Counted from the stretch's first letter, positions 32,693 to 42,141 are shown. The stretch is 64,000 bases of DNA from Paenibacillus mangrovi (GCF_022898935.1 NZ_JALIRP010000014.1:1-64000); one strand, 5' to 3'. Notes: generated from the letters alone by a model not told the origin. Made by a program: numbers and translations.

Positions 32693-35119
32693 ATGATAGA
32701 CGCGAACGATTGGAATCAAGAACAGGAGCGGCTGGATTTGGTTACGGAAAGTCTACAATCGAGAATCGCTGAGTTGGAGCCAGAGGTGTCAGGGCTGCGT
32801 GGTCAGGTAGTGGACATTCGCAAGCGATTTTGGGAGGAAGTTACGGTCAACACGAGCACGTTCGATGATTTTGAGGAGACCTTTTACAGCATAAAGCAGC
32901 AAGAAGCAGTGTTATCCGAACGAGAGCGCAGTCATCGACAACGGATGCTGCGATGGAAAAACATGAAGCGGCTGCTCCCGTCTCCCTACTTCGGGCGCAT
33001 CGATTTTCAAGAAGATGGTCTGAGCTTCAGTGAGCAAATTTACATCGGCGTGTCATCCTTCGTTGATGAAGACGGTATGAATTTTCTGGTGTACGACTGG
33101 AGAACGCCAATTGCAAGCATGTATTACGACTATTCCCCGGGTGCAGCTGAATACGAAACACCGGGCGGACAAATCATGGGGACGATGCTTCTGAAGCGGC
33201 AATACCAGATTCGCGACGGTCAGCTCCGGAATGTGTTCGACACAAGCTTAACGATCGGCGACGAACTGCTTCAGCAGGTGCTTGGCAAGGGCGCGGATGC
33301 ACAAATGAAAAGCATCGTGGCGACCATCCAAAAGGAGCAAAACGCCATCATCCGTAACGATAAGAGCCCTATGCTCATTGTGCAGGGAGCGGCCGGTAGC
33401 GGAAAGACGTCCGCGGCGTTACAACGGGTTGCGTACTTATTATATAAACACCGTGATAGGCTCAAGGCAGATCAGATTATTCTTTTCTCGCCTAATCCGA
33501 TGTTTAACAGCTATGTATCCACGGTCCTCCCTGAACTTGGTGAAGAGAACATGCAGCAGACGACCTTTCAGGAATATCTCGCATATTGGCTCGGGTCAAC
33601 GCTGCGTCTTGAGGATCCTTTCGATCAGATCGAATATGTACTGACAACAAAACCAACGCAAGGCTATGAAGCCCGGCTGAACGGAATCAAATATAAAGGA
33701 TCAGAAGCTTTCCTGCGATCTCTCCAAAGCTATGCACAGTGGCTAGGTAAAGAAGGCATGCTATTCCGAGGTATCCATTTCCAGGACCGCGAGTTGATTA
33801 CCGCGGAGCAGATGAAATTGCAATTTTACAGCTACGACAATTCCATCCGTCTGGCGAATCGCGTTGTTCTGCTGAAGGAGTGGCTTTTGCGAGAGCTGGC
33901 TTCGTTGGAACGTAAAGAGCAGGAGGAGCTCTGGGTTCAAGATGAACTCGATTACCTCGACAACGAGCAATATGCCGAAGTCTACAACCTACTTCTGAAG
34001 AAGTACCAGCGAGAAGAAGCGGTCTTCGATTTTACCAATCAGTATGTCGAAGACTATGGCGATTTTCGCGAGCAAGAGCAGGGGGAAGAGAATGTCTTTG
34101 ATTTTACCGGTCAGGAAGAAGCTCTTCTTCGCCAGATGATTGTGAAGGAACGCTTCAAACCACTAAGGCGGGACGTAAAAAGGTTAATGTTCGTAGATGT
34201 GATCGGGCTGTATGATCAGTTGTTCAGTGATGAAACCGATTATCGTATGATGACGAACGAGACCGAAATACCCGGACAATGGGCAGAAATCTGCATGCAA
34301 ACGAAGGAGAAACTGATCCAGCTTGAACTCTTTTATGAGGATGCGACCCCGTTTCTTTATTTAAAAGAACTCATTGAAGGCACGCGGATGAACACGGAGG
34401 TTAGGCATATTTTCGTCGATGAAGGCCAGGATTATTCACCGTTCCAATACTCGTTTCTCAAAAGGTTGTTCCCCCGTGCCCGCATGACGGTTCTAGGCGA
34501 TTTCGGTCAAGCGATATTCGCTCAAGCAACGAATCTGCATGAGGAGGATTCGCCGTTGGTCCGGCTATACGGTAAGGACGAAACGAGCCTGATTAACCTC
34601 GTTCGCAGTTATCGTTCGACCCAAGAGATTGTGACGTTTACGAAGTCGCTGTTGCCTTGGGGAGAGGAAATCGTACCCTTCGAAAGGAGTGGAGGAAAGC
34701 CTCTTTTGAAGAAGACTGACAGCAGTGAAGAACGGGCAAAACGCATTAGTGAAGACCTGGCAGTGCTTAAGGCTGAAGGCTTCGACTCTATCGCTGTTAT
34801 TACGAAGACCTCAGATGAAAGCCGCGAAGCCTATGAAGCGTTGACGTCACAGAGTGGCGAGGCTCTGAGGCTCATTACGAAGGAAACGCTCACCTTTGAG
34901 AAGGGAGTCGTGGTTATTCCTGCCTATCTCGCTAAAGGAGTCGAGTTTGATGCTGTACTGATCTACGATGCTTCTTCTCAAGTATACAATCGGGAAAGCG
35001 AACGCAAGCTCTTTTATACAGCATGTACGCGAGCAATGCATCGACTTTTGCTTTACACGATAGGGGAATGTACGCCTTTTATTCAAGAAACAAGTACGAA
35101 CTTGTATGAGGTAGAATAA
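32693..35119 (+). CDS. helD: HelD-type RNA polymerase-recycling helicase
   Basis: An 808-residue UvrD/Rep-like superfamily-1 helicase of the HelD type, which removes stalled RNA polymerase from DNA and nucleic acid. The N-terminal about 90 residues form the coiled-coil arm (EQERLDLVTESLQSRIAELE). Walker A is GAAGSGKTSAAL at about residue 232, Walker B VDEGQDYSPFQ, then LGDFGQAI and VRSYRSTQEI. The C-terminal FTACTRAMHRLLLY-type helicase motif reads FYTACTRAMHRL. ATG 32693 is chosen because homology begins at DWNQEQERLD. AAAGGAG lies 13 bases upstream; a GTG at 32681 is too close to it. Confidence 0.85.
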   Translation: MIDANDWNQEQERLDLVTESLQSRIAELEPEVSGLRGQVVDIRKRFWEEVTVNTSTFDDFEETFYSIKQQEAVLSERERSHRQRMLRWKNMKRLLPSPYFGRIDFQEDGLSFSEQIYIGVSSFVDEDGMNFLVYDWRTPIASMYYDYSPGAAEYETPGGQIMGTMLLKRQYQIRDGQLRNVFDTSLTIGDELLQQVLGKGADAQMKSIVATIQKEQNAIIRNDKSPMLIVQGAAGSGKTSAALQRVAYLLYKHRDRLKADQIILFSPNPMFNSYVSTVLPELGEENMQQTTFQEYLAYWLGSTLRLEDPFDQIEYVLTTKPTQGYEARLNGIKYKGSEAFLRSLQSYAQWLGKEGMLFRGIHFQDRELITAEQMKLQFYSYDNSIRLANRVVLLKEWLLRELASLERKEQEELWVQDELDYLDNEQYAEVYNLLLKKYQREEAVFDFTNQYVEDYGDFREQEQGEENVFDFTGQEEALLRQMIVKERFKPLRRDVKRLMFVDVIGLYDQLFSDETDYRMMTNETEIPGQWAEICMQTKEKLIQLELFYEDATPFLYLKELIEGTRMNTEVRHIFVDEGQDYSPFQYSFLKRLFPRARMTVLGDFGQAIFAQATNLHEEDSPLVRLYGKDETSLINLVRSYRSTQEIVTFTKSLLPWGEEIVPFERSGGKPLLKKTDSSEERAKRISEDLAVLKAEGFDSIAVITKTSDESREAYEALTSQSGEALRLITKETLTFEKGVVVIPAYLAKGVEFDAVLIYDASSQVYNRESERKLFYTACTRAMHRLLLYTIGECTPFIQETSTNLYEVE

Positions 35120-35252
35120 AGCATTACAAGATAGCTCAATAAAACAGTGGCAGTCTAGGACTTTAATTTACAATCCAAGGCTGCCGCTGTTTCTTTTATT
35201 CGGGATAGTATTCTTTTTGATTAAACGACAGGCAGGATAGCTTGGTGGTTAT
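35119..35252 (+). repeat. Two-armed intergenic element, divergent copy
   Basis: Left arm CATTACAAGATAGCTCAATAAAA at 35122-35144 (inner half well kept). The hairpin AAACAGTGGCAG..CTGCCGCTGTTT (about 35142-35192) is followed by CTTTT. Right arm TTAAACGACAGGCAGGATAGCTTGG at 35221-35245. It begins at the helD stop codon. Confidence 0.75.
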
Positions 35253-35312
35253 CTTGAATTGTTTAAATGTATTGTGAATTTTTAGATGAAAATAACAAAG
35301 GGGAGATTACAT

Positions 35313-35867
35313 ATGAAAAAAATGCCGACAATTCAATTAGAAAGACTCATATTACGACCTTTCAGTTTAGATGATGCACAAGTAGTTCAAGAATTAGCAG
35401 GTGATAAATATGTTGCTGAAATGACATTAAATATCCCACATCCATATGAGGATGGGATGGCAAAAGCATGGATAGAAACACATATTGATCATTTTAATGA
35501 AGATCGATCACTTTCATTAGCTGTTGTACATAAAGAAGAAAAATATTTAATCGGCGCGATAAGTATAGGATTTAATAAGAAGTTTGATCATGGGGAACTT
35601 GGATATTGGATTGGCAGAAAGTATAAGAATAATGGATATTGTACTGAAGCAGCAAAAGGAATAGTAAAATATGCATTTGAAGAAATGAATTTAAACCGTA
35701 TATATGCCCGCCATCTAGGAAAAAATCCTGCATCGGGAAAAGTTATGGAGAAAATAGGCATGAAATATGAAGGATTATTAAGACAGCATGTTAAAAAATG
35801 GGGTGAATACGAAGACCTTGTGCATTATGGTCTTTTAAAGGATGAAAATAATTCAGAGAATTACTAA
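35313..35867 (+). CDS. GNAT acetyltransferase, RimJ/RimL type
   Basis: A 184-residue N-acetyltransferase (LERLILRPFSLDDA at the start; LGYWIGRKYKNNGYCTEAAK with the acetyl-CoA loop; NLNRIYARHLGKNPASGKVMEKIGMKYEG). RimJ-type members acetylate protein N-termini, amino acids or small molecules. ATG 35313 is fixed by AAAGGGGAG. The gene is noticeably AT-rich compared with its neighbours, more like the Bacillus cereus group, which suggests transfer. It lies just after an element and before a strong terminator, as a single-gene unit. Confidence 0.85.
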   Translation: MKKMPTIQLERLILRPFSLDDAQVVQELAGDKYVAEMTLNIPHPYEDGMAKAWIETHIDHFNEDRSLSLAVVHKEEKYLIGAISIGFNKKFDHGELGYWIGRKYKNNGYCTEAAKGIVKYAFEEMNLNRIYARHLGKNPASGKVMEKIGMKYEGLLRQHVKKWGEYEDLVHYGLLKDENNSENY

Positions 35868-35895
35868 ATAAAAATTCATCTAAAGCATATACGCA

Positions 35896-35924
35896 TAAAA
35901 AGTCGCCGAATTGGCGGCTTTTTT
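35896..35924 (+). terminator. Rho-independent terminator after the GNAT gene
   Basis: AAAAAGTCGCC, loop GAATT, GGCGGCTTTTTT. Nearly the same hairpin occurs at 61154-61179. Confidence 0.9.
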
Positions 35925-36016
35925 GGCTTGGTGTGGTTAATCCAAAAATCAGTCCCGAGACGGAGAACACATCAGATGCAGATCCTAACCAGTAGAGATA
36001 ATGGATGTTTAAGGAC

Positions 36017-36056
36017 AGAGCCAGGGAAGGTTTAATAACCTTGCCCTGGCTCTTTT
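36017..36056. terminator. Terminator-type hairpin between convergent genes
   Basis: AGAGCCAGGG, A, AGGTT and AACCTT, G, CCCTGGCTCT form a long stem with a TAAT loop and TTTT on the plus side. It lies 18 bp past the galU stop. Confidence 0.75.
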
Positions 36057-36073
36057 GGTTCCAGATGCGCCAT

Positions 36074-36961
36074 CTATATCATCTTGCACATTTCCGATTG
36101 CGAAATTAATTGTTTCAAGTATGGTATGAGTACGCCGGACAGTTCTTCACGCCCCAGACCGATCTCCAGAATGGCCTTCATGTAGCCCAGTTTGTCCCCG
36201 ATATCGTACCGTTTACCGGCAAGCTCCAACGCCAGAAGCCCTTCCTTGGCGCATATGAGATGCAAGGCGTCGGTTAATTGCAGTTCGCCTCCGGCGCCTT
36301 TCTCGAGCTTTTCCAAAACAGGGAAGATCGATGGCTGCAAAATATACCTGCCCATAATCGCCAAATTCGAAGGCGCATCCTTCTGCACGGTTTTTTCCAC
36401 AAGTCCGGCCACATCGTAAAGGCCAGCCTTTAAATTGGTTGAGGCAATGATGCCGTATTCGGATACCTCAGGCAAGGGCACGGGCTTTACGCCGACGACT
36501 TGCTTACCTGTCCGTTCGTAAACGGATATGAGCTGCTTTAATGCAGGAGGGTCGGAAACCATGATATCGTCACCCAGCAGCACGGCAAAAGGTTCATCGC
36601 CGATAAATTGGCGGGCGCATAACACCGCATGTCCCAGCCCAAGCGGCTCCTTCTGCCGGATGAAATGGATGCCTGCCATATCGCTGATAGCCCTTACTTC
36701 CAGAAGCAGCTGATGTTCTCCTTTTTCGGTTAACGTTCGCTCAAGCTCCAACGAGCGGTCAAAATGGTCCTCGATCGATTTTTTGTTGCGCCCGGTGACG
36801 ATGATGATACTTTCGATCCCGGAGCGGACAGCCTCCTCCACGATGTATTGAATGGCCGGCTTGTCGACAATCGGCAGCATTTCTTTCGGTTGTGCCTTCG
36901 TAGCGGGCAAAAATCTAGTGCCTAACCCGGCAGCAGGGATGACGGCTTTTTTTATTTTCAT
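36074..36961 (-). CDS. galU: UTP-glucose-1-phosphate uridylyltransferase
   Basis: A 295-residue nucleotidyltransferase that makes UDP-glucose. The signature AAGLGTRFLPATKAQPKEMLPIVDKP is present as the N-terminal nucleotide-binding region (quoted in part: GLGTRFLPATK). Also visible are LGDDI (metal-binding), EKTVQKDAPSN and LTDALH. ATG 36961 is preferred; a GTG at 36973 would overlap the GtrA stop. It is the last gene of a minus-strand unit with GtrA and a glycosyltransferase, supplying UDP-glucose for envelope glycosylation. B. subtilis calls the equivalent gtaB. Confidence 0.9.
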   Translation of the reverse strand: MKIKKAVIPAAGLGTRFLPATKAQPKEMLPIVDKPAIQYIVEEAVRSGIESIIIVTGRNKKSIEDHFDRSLELERTLTEKGEHQLLLEVRAISDMAGIHFIRQKEPLGLGHAVLCARQFIGDEPFAVLLGDDIMVSDPPALKQLISVYERTGKQVVGVKPVPLPEVSEYGIIASTNLKAGLYDVAGLVEKTVQKDAPSNLAIMGRYILQPSIFPVLEKLEKGAGGELQLTDALHLICAKEGLLALELAGKRYDIGDKLGYMKAILEIGLGREELSGVLIPYLKQLISQSEMCKMI

Positions 36962-36965
36962 TGTT

Positions 36966-37367
36966 TCATTCACTCTCCGATCTTTCGGGCAAACCGAAAA
37001 CCCAATATCGGCTTCCCATGAAGTTGATCAAAAATCCGGCGGACGTGGCAATCAGTTTGCATATGGTGATCGGCCAGGCAAATCGCTCTGCCAAAAGCTG
37101 TAATAGCAGTGAAGTGACGATCAGCGCGGCTACATTTATGGCCAGGAAGCGGGTGATTTCGCTATAGCCGCGTTTCTTCGCATGGCGGAACGTCCAGTTC
37201 CGGTTCCAAACATAACTGTTGAGAACTCCGCATCCGTATGATAACCATTGTGCCGGCATGACGGGCGTTCCGCCTGCGATAAGCAGGGCAAACACGGCGA
37301 AATCGACAACCGTATTCATACCGCCGACGGCGCAAAACTTGAATAAGTGGGCGAGCCGTTTGCTCAT
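36966..37367 (-). CDS. GtrA-family membrane protein
   Basis: A 133-residue protein with four membrane helices. The GtrA hallmarks are FKFCAVGGMNTVVDFAVFAL, SYGCGVLNSYVWNRNWTF and FLINFMGSRYWVF. GtrA-like proteins are thought to flip undecaprenyl-phosphate-linked sugars for surface glycosylation. The start overlaps the glycosyltransferase stop by 4 bp (ATGA) and the stop adjoins galU, so all three form one operon. Confidence 0.9.
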   Translation of the reverse strand: MSKRLAHLFKFCAVGGMNTVVDFAVFALLIAGGTPVMPAQWLSYGCGVLNSYVWNRNWTFRHAKKRGYSEITRFLAINVAALIVTSLLLQLLAERFAWPITICKLIATSAGFLINFMGSRYWVFGLPERSESE

Positions 37368-38380
37368 AACCGCTCACTCGTTTGCTTGGCGTCCATTCGC
37401 CGCATTTCAATATTGCAGCATTCGCGTACGATGTAGAGCGGCCGCCCTTTCGTTTCGTCATAGATGCGGCCGACATATTCGCCCAATATCCCGAGCATGA
37501 TCAAGACGAAACCGTTAAAAATAAACATAATTCCGATGAGCGAAGGCCAACCTTTGGTCGTTCCTTCCGTAAAAATCGCAAGATACAAAACGTAGAGCAG
37601 ATACAGGAAACCGACGCCGGACAGAAGGGATCCCAAATAACCGGACAGCTTTAACGGTTTGTAAGAAAATGAAGTGATTCCGTCCAGCGAAAGCTTGATC
37701 ATCCGTTTGAGCGGATATTTCGTTTCCCCCGCAAAACGCTCCTGACGTTCGTATTCGATCGCGGTTTGGCGATATCCAACCCAGCTGACCAAACCGCGGA
37801 CAAAACGGTTGTTTTCGGGAAGTCGTTTCATTTCTTCTGTGACTTTCCGATCCATCAAGCGAAAGTCGCCCGTATCGACGGGAATCGGAATTTCGGTGGA
37901 CGCCCGGAGCAGCCGGTAAAACAGGCTTGCCGTCCATTTTTTGAACCGCGTCTCGCCGTTGCGTTTGATCCGCTTGGCATAAACCACCTCGTAACCATTT
38001 CTCCATTTTTCGATCATTTGCAAAATCAACTCGGGCGGGTCCTGTAGGTCTGCATCGATCACGATGACCGCATCGCCCGCCGCGTAATCCATGCCAGCCG
38101 TAATGGCGATTTGATGCCCGAAGTTGCGGGAGAAGTCGATCAGCTTGACGGAGGGATCCCATATGCTGAGATCCCGAACGATATCGGCGCTCCTGTCCTT
38201 GCTTCCATCGTTGGAAAGCCTCTGCTGATTAACAAGGGCGGGATCATCTATCAGATCGGCGTTAAAGTCAGGCTTGATTGTCACAATGTCCTTAATGTTA
38301 TGTTTGGAGCGGTTACAGCGGAATATCTCCCCTCGAGTTTCGAAAACAAAGTTCCTTTCGTTGAATAGCCCATTGTGCAC
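37364..38380 (-). pseudogene. Glycosyltransferase family 2 with lost N-terminus
   Basis: From NDGSKDRSADIV onward this is a good DPMS-like GT2: LIDFSRNFGHQIAITAG, IDADLQDPPEL with the metal-binding DxD, QERFAGETKYPLKRM, and two C-terminal membrane helices. The first about 55 residues (MHNGLFNERNF to LVNQQRLS) are not GT2; the VVVPxYNE strand that binds the nucleotide is missing. The junction is near 38216. The foreign part includes PDFNADLI, which also occurs in the remnant at 51521-51640. The enzyme is likely inactive or only a relic. The two downstream operon genes may still be expressed. Confidence 0.7.
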
Positions 38381-38522
38381 AAAGATATATTCGCATCGAC
38401 AATGATTACCATTTTGATTTTGATGGTAGTTTCAATCCAATTATTTGCAAAAAATAGGTTTTGAGGGTGTAAAAGTAAAAATCCTCGGAATCATGTAAAG
38501 ATCTTCTGTTTTAACTGGAATC

Positions 38523-38582
38523 GCCCTTCCTTATGATGGAACTAAGCCGAGAAAGGTCGGCGAACCATAGGAAAGGGGGAAA
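38523..38582 (+). other. Structured leader upstream of the glycosidase operon
   Basis: CCTTCCTTATGATGG can pair with CCATAGGAAAGG, enclosing the hairpin GCCGAGAAAGGTCGGC. I do not recognise a known riboswitch class. It may be a 5'-UTR structure. Confidence 0.3.
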
Positions 38583-38604
38583 CAGATGATTAATTGAGAT
38601 AAAT

Positions 38605-38619
38605 ATGAAAGCGCTTAAT
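38605..38619 (+). promoter_or_regulatory. Cre-like CcpA site
   Basis: ATGAAAGCGCTTAAT matches the cre consensus WTGNAANCGNWNNCW at 14 of 15 positions. It lies 41 bp before the first glycosidase gene, so catabolite repression is likely. Confidence 0.6.
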
Positions 38620-38659
38620 ATTAGTTTATTTGTCTTATTCAAAGTGAAGGAGGCAATGA

Positions 38660-41600
38660 ATGGTGGCTCATGCAGTCAATTCAAAAGTTAGCGCGATGAT
38701 TGTGCTTCTGCTGCTGATCGGTTATCTTACACCCGTCGGCGCGCCGCTGAAAGCACAAGCTGCTCCGGGGTATCAGCAATACCCTGATATGAACGGCGTA
38801 TTCGGGTGGGATGGCGACAAGGACGCTCCCATCGCTTATATTGACGGTAGTTTCAAAATCAGGGACGGGAAAAATATAACCGTTACGTTTGGCATTCACG
38901 ACGGGGAGCCCGTCAAGTGGTATAACGATGAGAGTTACCTCCCTAATCTGGTCAGCGAATTCGAGAAAAACGACTTGTCCGTGAAAATTATGAATTTTGG
39001 CGACAAAGTTACACTGAACGGTAAAGACTATGTTATTGCTTATTCCAGAGTATCTATCACGAATCCTACCTCAGAAAATAAAGAGCTTTCCCCTACTCCT
39101 TCGCCTCAACTGATAACGTTAAATTCACCGAATAAACAAGTTAAACCAAAAGAAACAGTGCATTACGACTACGCGATTGCCGTAGATCGGTTTGGACACA
39201 AATACGATTGGCCTTCGAATGAAGATATTAAAAACGCCGGCAGCTGGGACGATCACTACGCCCATATGAAAGATTATTGGGAGAAAAGGGTATCCGCTAT
39301 CGCTCAAATAGAATCGCTGCCGGATCCAAGACTCATTGACGCATACAAAGCAGGCTTTATTTACACGCATATCATCAAGGACGGATATGAACTTCACGTC
39401 GGCGAAAATGGCTATGACGAAATGTGGGACCACGATACGATCGGGATTTTGTCCACCCTGTTTACGATTGGGGATTTTACAGATGCACAACAGTTCCTTT
39501 CCACTCTACCCGCCCAGCTTCAATACGATGACGCAAAATGGAAATATAGCTGGCCATGGGCGCTGTACCTCGTTCGTACAGGTGATAAAGAATTTGTGAA
39601 GAAAAATTTTTCCGAGATCAAAAAAAATACACACTTTATCGAAAGCGACCGAACAGGCCCGGACGGCATTATGAAAGAAACGATGGCGATCGACAGCCGC
39701 GGTTATTGGACCATCGACAACTGGGCCGGATTGATGGGATTGCTCTCGTATAAGTACATTTGCGAGCAGCTAGGGGAAAAGGCTGAAGAAAAATGGGCAG
39801 AAGATTTATATGATGATTTTCTCGATACGGTGAACAAAAAGTTATCGGAAACGATCGTCAAATACGACCTCGACTACATTCCGATTTCTATGGTGGAACC
39901 CAATGATGCCAACCGGGCCCGCGAACCGCGAGACGGCAACTGGGCATCGATGTTTCTGTTCGGCCGTTGGGCATGGGACGGTTATTTATTCGGCGGCAAA
40001 CAAGAAGGCATTATGCTGGATTGGATCGATAAGACGTATGACTATGGTTTCAGCAGGTTAAAAGGGCTGCTTCCTCCGCATAACTTCGGCGGTTATCCGC
40101 ACGGCATATTTAGTTCCTCGTATAATGCGGGTTACGGCAGCGCAGGATTGCGAGGCGAAAAATACCGTTCGGAAGGGATCAAAGCGTATCAGTTTATGAT
40201 CGACCAGACGATGAGTGCGCCTTACTCCTGGTGGGAGGGCATTTCTTATCCGGACCCGAATCAAATTTGGGACATTCCGCATACGCCAGGTGGTGGAGGT
40301 TCGAGTCCACATATGTGGGGCCAATCGACCGCGACAAAAGTGTTGTTCGATTCTCTGATTGCAGAAAAAATTGACGGCAACGTCATTATCGGACGCGGCG
40401 TGCCCGAAGAATGGCTGGTTCATTCGGCTGCACCGATTGAAATCAGCAATTATCCGATCAGCGACAAGCGGAGAATGGGGTATAAGATCGAGTCAACCGG
40501 CAAGGAAGTCACCTTGACGCTGACGGGCGATTCCCCATCCGGAGAGGTATGGTTTAACCTGCCGTTCTTCAAGAACAATATTGAATCAGCTAATGCCGGC
40601 ACAGTAGACAATGACGCAGGCTTGATCACTCTTCCTTCAGGAACAACAAGCGTGACAGTTAAACTGAAGAAAGCGGCACAATCTATTCAAGCACCGAAAT
40701 TAACGAAAGCAGAAGCTAGTGCCAACACAGCTAATCTAGAGTGGACGTCTGTAGACCAAGCGGACGGCTATACAGTGAAATACGGCACGAGACCAGGAGA
40801 ATATCCTCACGAAATAGATGCCAAAACGGCAACAACCATTACAGTGGATGGTTTAGAGCCGATGCAGGACTATTATTTTATCGTAACTGCAAGGAAAGCC
40901 GGGAAGGAAAGTGAATATTCCAATTTTCTCGGCATTCGGACAGACTTGCCATTACCGGTAGAGGGTGGATTACTGGATGGCAGTCAACAAAGTCCGAGCG
41001 GCCAGCTATCCGTTAATTTAACGGAGGAGGGAAAGTTGGACTGGATCCATGCCGGAGGCATTGGAATCAATAATGAGATTCGCTTTAACCGGAAATCGAA
41101 TGGTAACGAACAGATTAAGTACAGTGTAAAAGGTTCCTCTTCGGCAAGCGCCTTCGGTGACAGTCGGGTGGTGACTTCGTGGACCGATGGAGTTCCCGGA
41201 GAAAAGGCGGTTAATAACACGACGGGACTGTTTTATTCAGGGATCGGCAATGGTTGGCAGTTAGTTGTGCCTGCGGGGACAACGGAGAAAACGTTGAAGA
41301 TTTATACAAGCGTATGGAATTCTAAAGCGAAGCTGGAGGCCTATCTGAGTGATAACAGTGCAGTTCTTTATTCGGATGTAAACGAAAGAGCAGGCGATTC
41401 CTCTTATAAGGTGTATACGCTCAAGTTCAAAGCCAAGTCGGAAGGGCAAACATTAACCGTTAAAAATATTTCGCAAAGCGCAAATGGAAATGTCACGTTT
41501 ATCGCGGCCACCTTATCTGGCGCTTCGGACCAAGAAGTGAAGGTAACGGGAATTCGTTTATCTGATCAAGAGGTAACTTTGAAGAAAGGCGAATCGTACC

Positions 41601-42118
41601 AAGTGCAAGCCTACGTTCAACCAGCAGAGGCTACGAATAAAGAAGTAACGTGGCAATCAGATAACCCGCAGGTTGTCACCGTCACTAACGGTGTTCTGGA
41701 AGGGAAAACATCGGGTTCGGCACTCGTGACAGCCACAACAAAGGACGGAGGCTTTAGCGAAAGAGTCCGCGTTACCGTAACGGATGAAGAGCAACAGGAA
41801 GGTTTAACGATCCACACCTCCTTTAACATGGATGCATTGGAGGGTGGCAAGCTACTTGCAGCAGAAGTGAAGATTAAGAACGGGCTGCAGCATCCTGAGC
41901 AGGTGCTTGTGATAGCAGCACTATATGACGGCAATGGCAAAATGGTATCCATATCCTATGTATCGAGAAACATCGCCGCAGGAGAAACGGATACACTGAT
42001 CCCTGGCATAAAGCTGCCGCAGCAGATTAATAACCATAAAGTCAAGGTTATGGTGTGGGACGGCAAAAACATGAACGCGACCAAAATGCAGCCATTAGCG
42101 GATGTAGCAATTAAATAA
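38660..42118 (+). CDS. Secreted (alpha/alpha)-barrel glycosidase-like multidomain protein
   Basis: A 1152-residue exported protein. Signal peptide about 1-36 (ending KAQAA). A beta-rich N-terminal domain follows, then a six-hairpin (alpha/alpha) toroid at about 190-640 of the trehalase/glucoamylase clan type (GYDEMWDHDTIGILS, WKYSWPWALYLV, GYWTIDNWAGLMGL, SPHMWGQSTATKVLFDSL). Candidate acids are Asp/Glu in EMWDHD and EGISYP. Then fibronectin III (about 678-765), a 180-residue beta-sandwich (about 776-954), a BIG2 Ig-like domain (about 960-1044) and a C-terminal 106-residue domain. The last and the beta-sandwich recur in the GH31 enzyme next door. GAAGGAGG precedes the ATG. It probably degrades an alpha-glucan or related polymer at the cell surface. 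Confidence 0.7.
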   Translation: MVAHAVNSKVSAMIVLLLLIGYLTPVGAPLKAQAAPGYQQYPDMNGVFGWDGDKDAPIAYIDGSFKIRDGKNITVTFGIHDGEPVKWYNDESYLPNLVSEFEKNDLSVKIMNFGDKVTLNGKDYVIAYSRVSITNPTSENKELSPTPSPQLITLNSPNKQVKPKETVHYDYAIAVDRFGHKYDWPSNEDIKNAGSWDDHYAHMKDYWEKRVSAIAQIESLPDPRLIDAYKAGFIYTHIIKDGYELHVGENGYDEMWDHDTIGILSTLFTIGDFTDAQQFLSTLPAQLQYDDAKWKYSWPWALYLVRTGDKEFVKKNFSEIKKNTHFIESDRTGPDGIMKETMAIDSRGYWTIDNWAGLMGLLSYKYICEQLGEKAEEKWAEDLYDDFLDTVNKKLSETIVKYDLDYIPISMVEPNDANRAREPRDGNWASMFLFGRWAWDGYLFGGKQEGIMLDWIDKTYDYGFSRLKGLLPPHNFGGYPHGIFSSSYNAGYGSAGLRGEKYRSEGIKAYQFMIDQTMSAPYSWWEGISYPDPNQIWDIPHTPGGGGSSPHMWGQSTATKVLFDSLIAEKIDGNVIIGRGVPEEWLVHSAAPIEISNYPISDKRRMGYKIESTGKEVTLTLTGDSPSGEVWFNLPFFKNNIESANAGTVDNDAGLITLPSGTTSVTVKLKKAAQSIQAPKLTKAEASANTANLEWTSVDQADGYTVKYGTRPGEYPHEIDAKTATTITVDGLEPMQDYYFIVTARKAGKESEYSNFLGIRTDLPLPVEGGLLDGSQQSPSGQLSVNLTEEGKLDWIHAGGIGINNEIRFNRKSNGNEQIKYSVKGSSSASAFGDSRVVTSWTDGVPGEKAVNNTTGLFYSGIGNGWQLVVPAGTTEKTLKIYTSVWNSKAKLEAYLSDNSAVLYSDVNERAGDSSYKVYTLKFKAKSEGQTLTVKNISQSANGNVTFIAATLSGASDQEVKVTGIRLSDQEVTLKKGESYQVQAYVQPAEATNKEVTWQSDNPQVVTVTNGVLEGKTSGSALVTATTKDGGFSERVRVTVTDEEQQEGLTIHTSFNMDALEGGKLLAAEVKIKNGLQHPEQVLVIAALYDGNGKMVSISYVSRNIAAGETDTLIPGIKLPQQINNHKVKVMVWDGKNMNATKMQPLADVAIK

Positions 42119-42141
42119 TGAGAATCGGGAGGAAACGTATA

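Noticed and set aside
38523..38582. c-di-GMP or other known riboswitch before the glycosidase operon
   Set aside because: A stem with inner hairpin is present, but the conserved core bases of the known classes I checked are absent.
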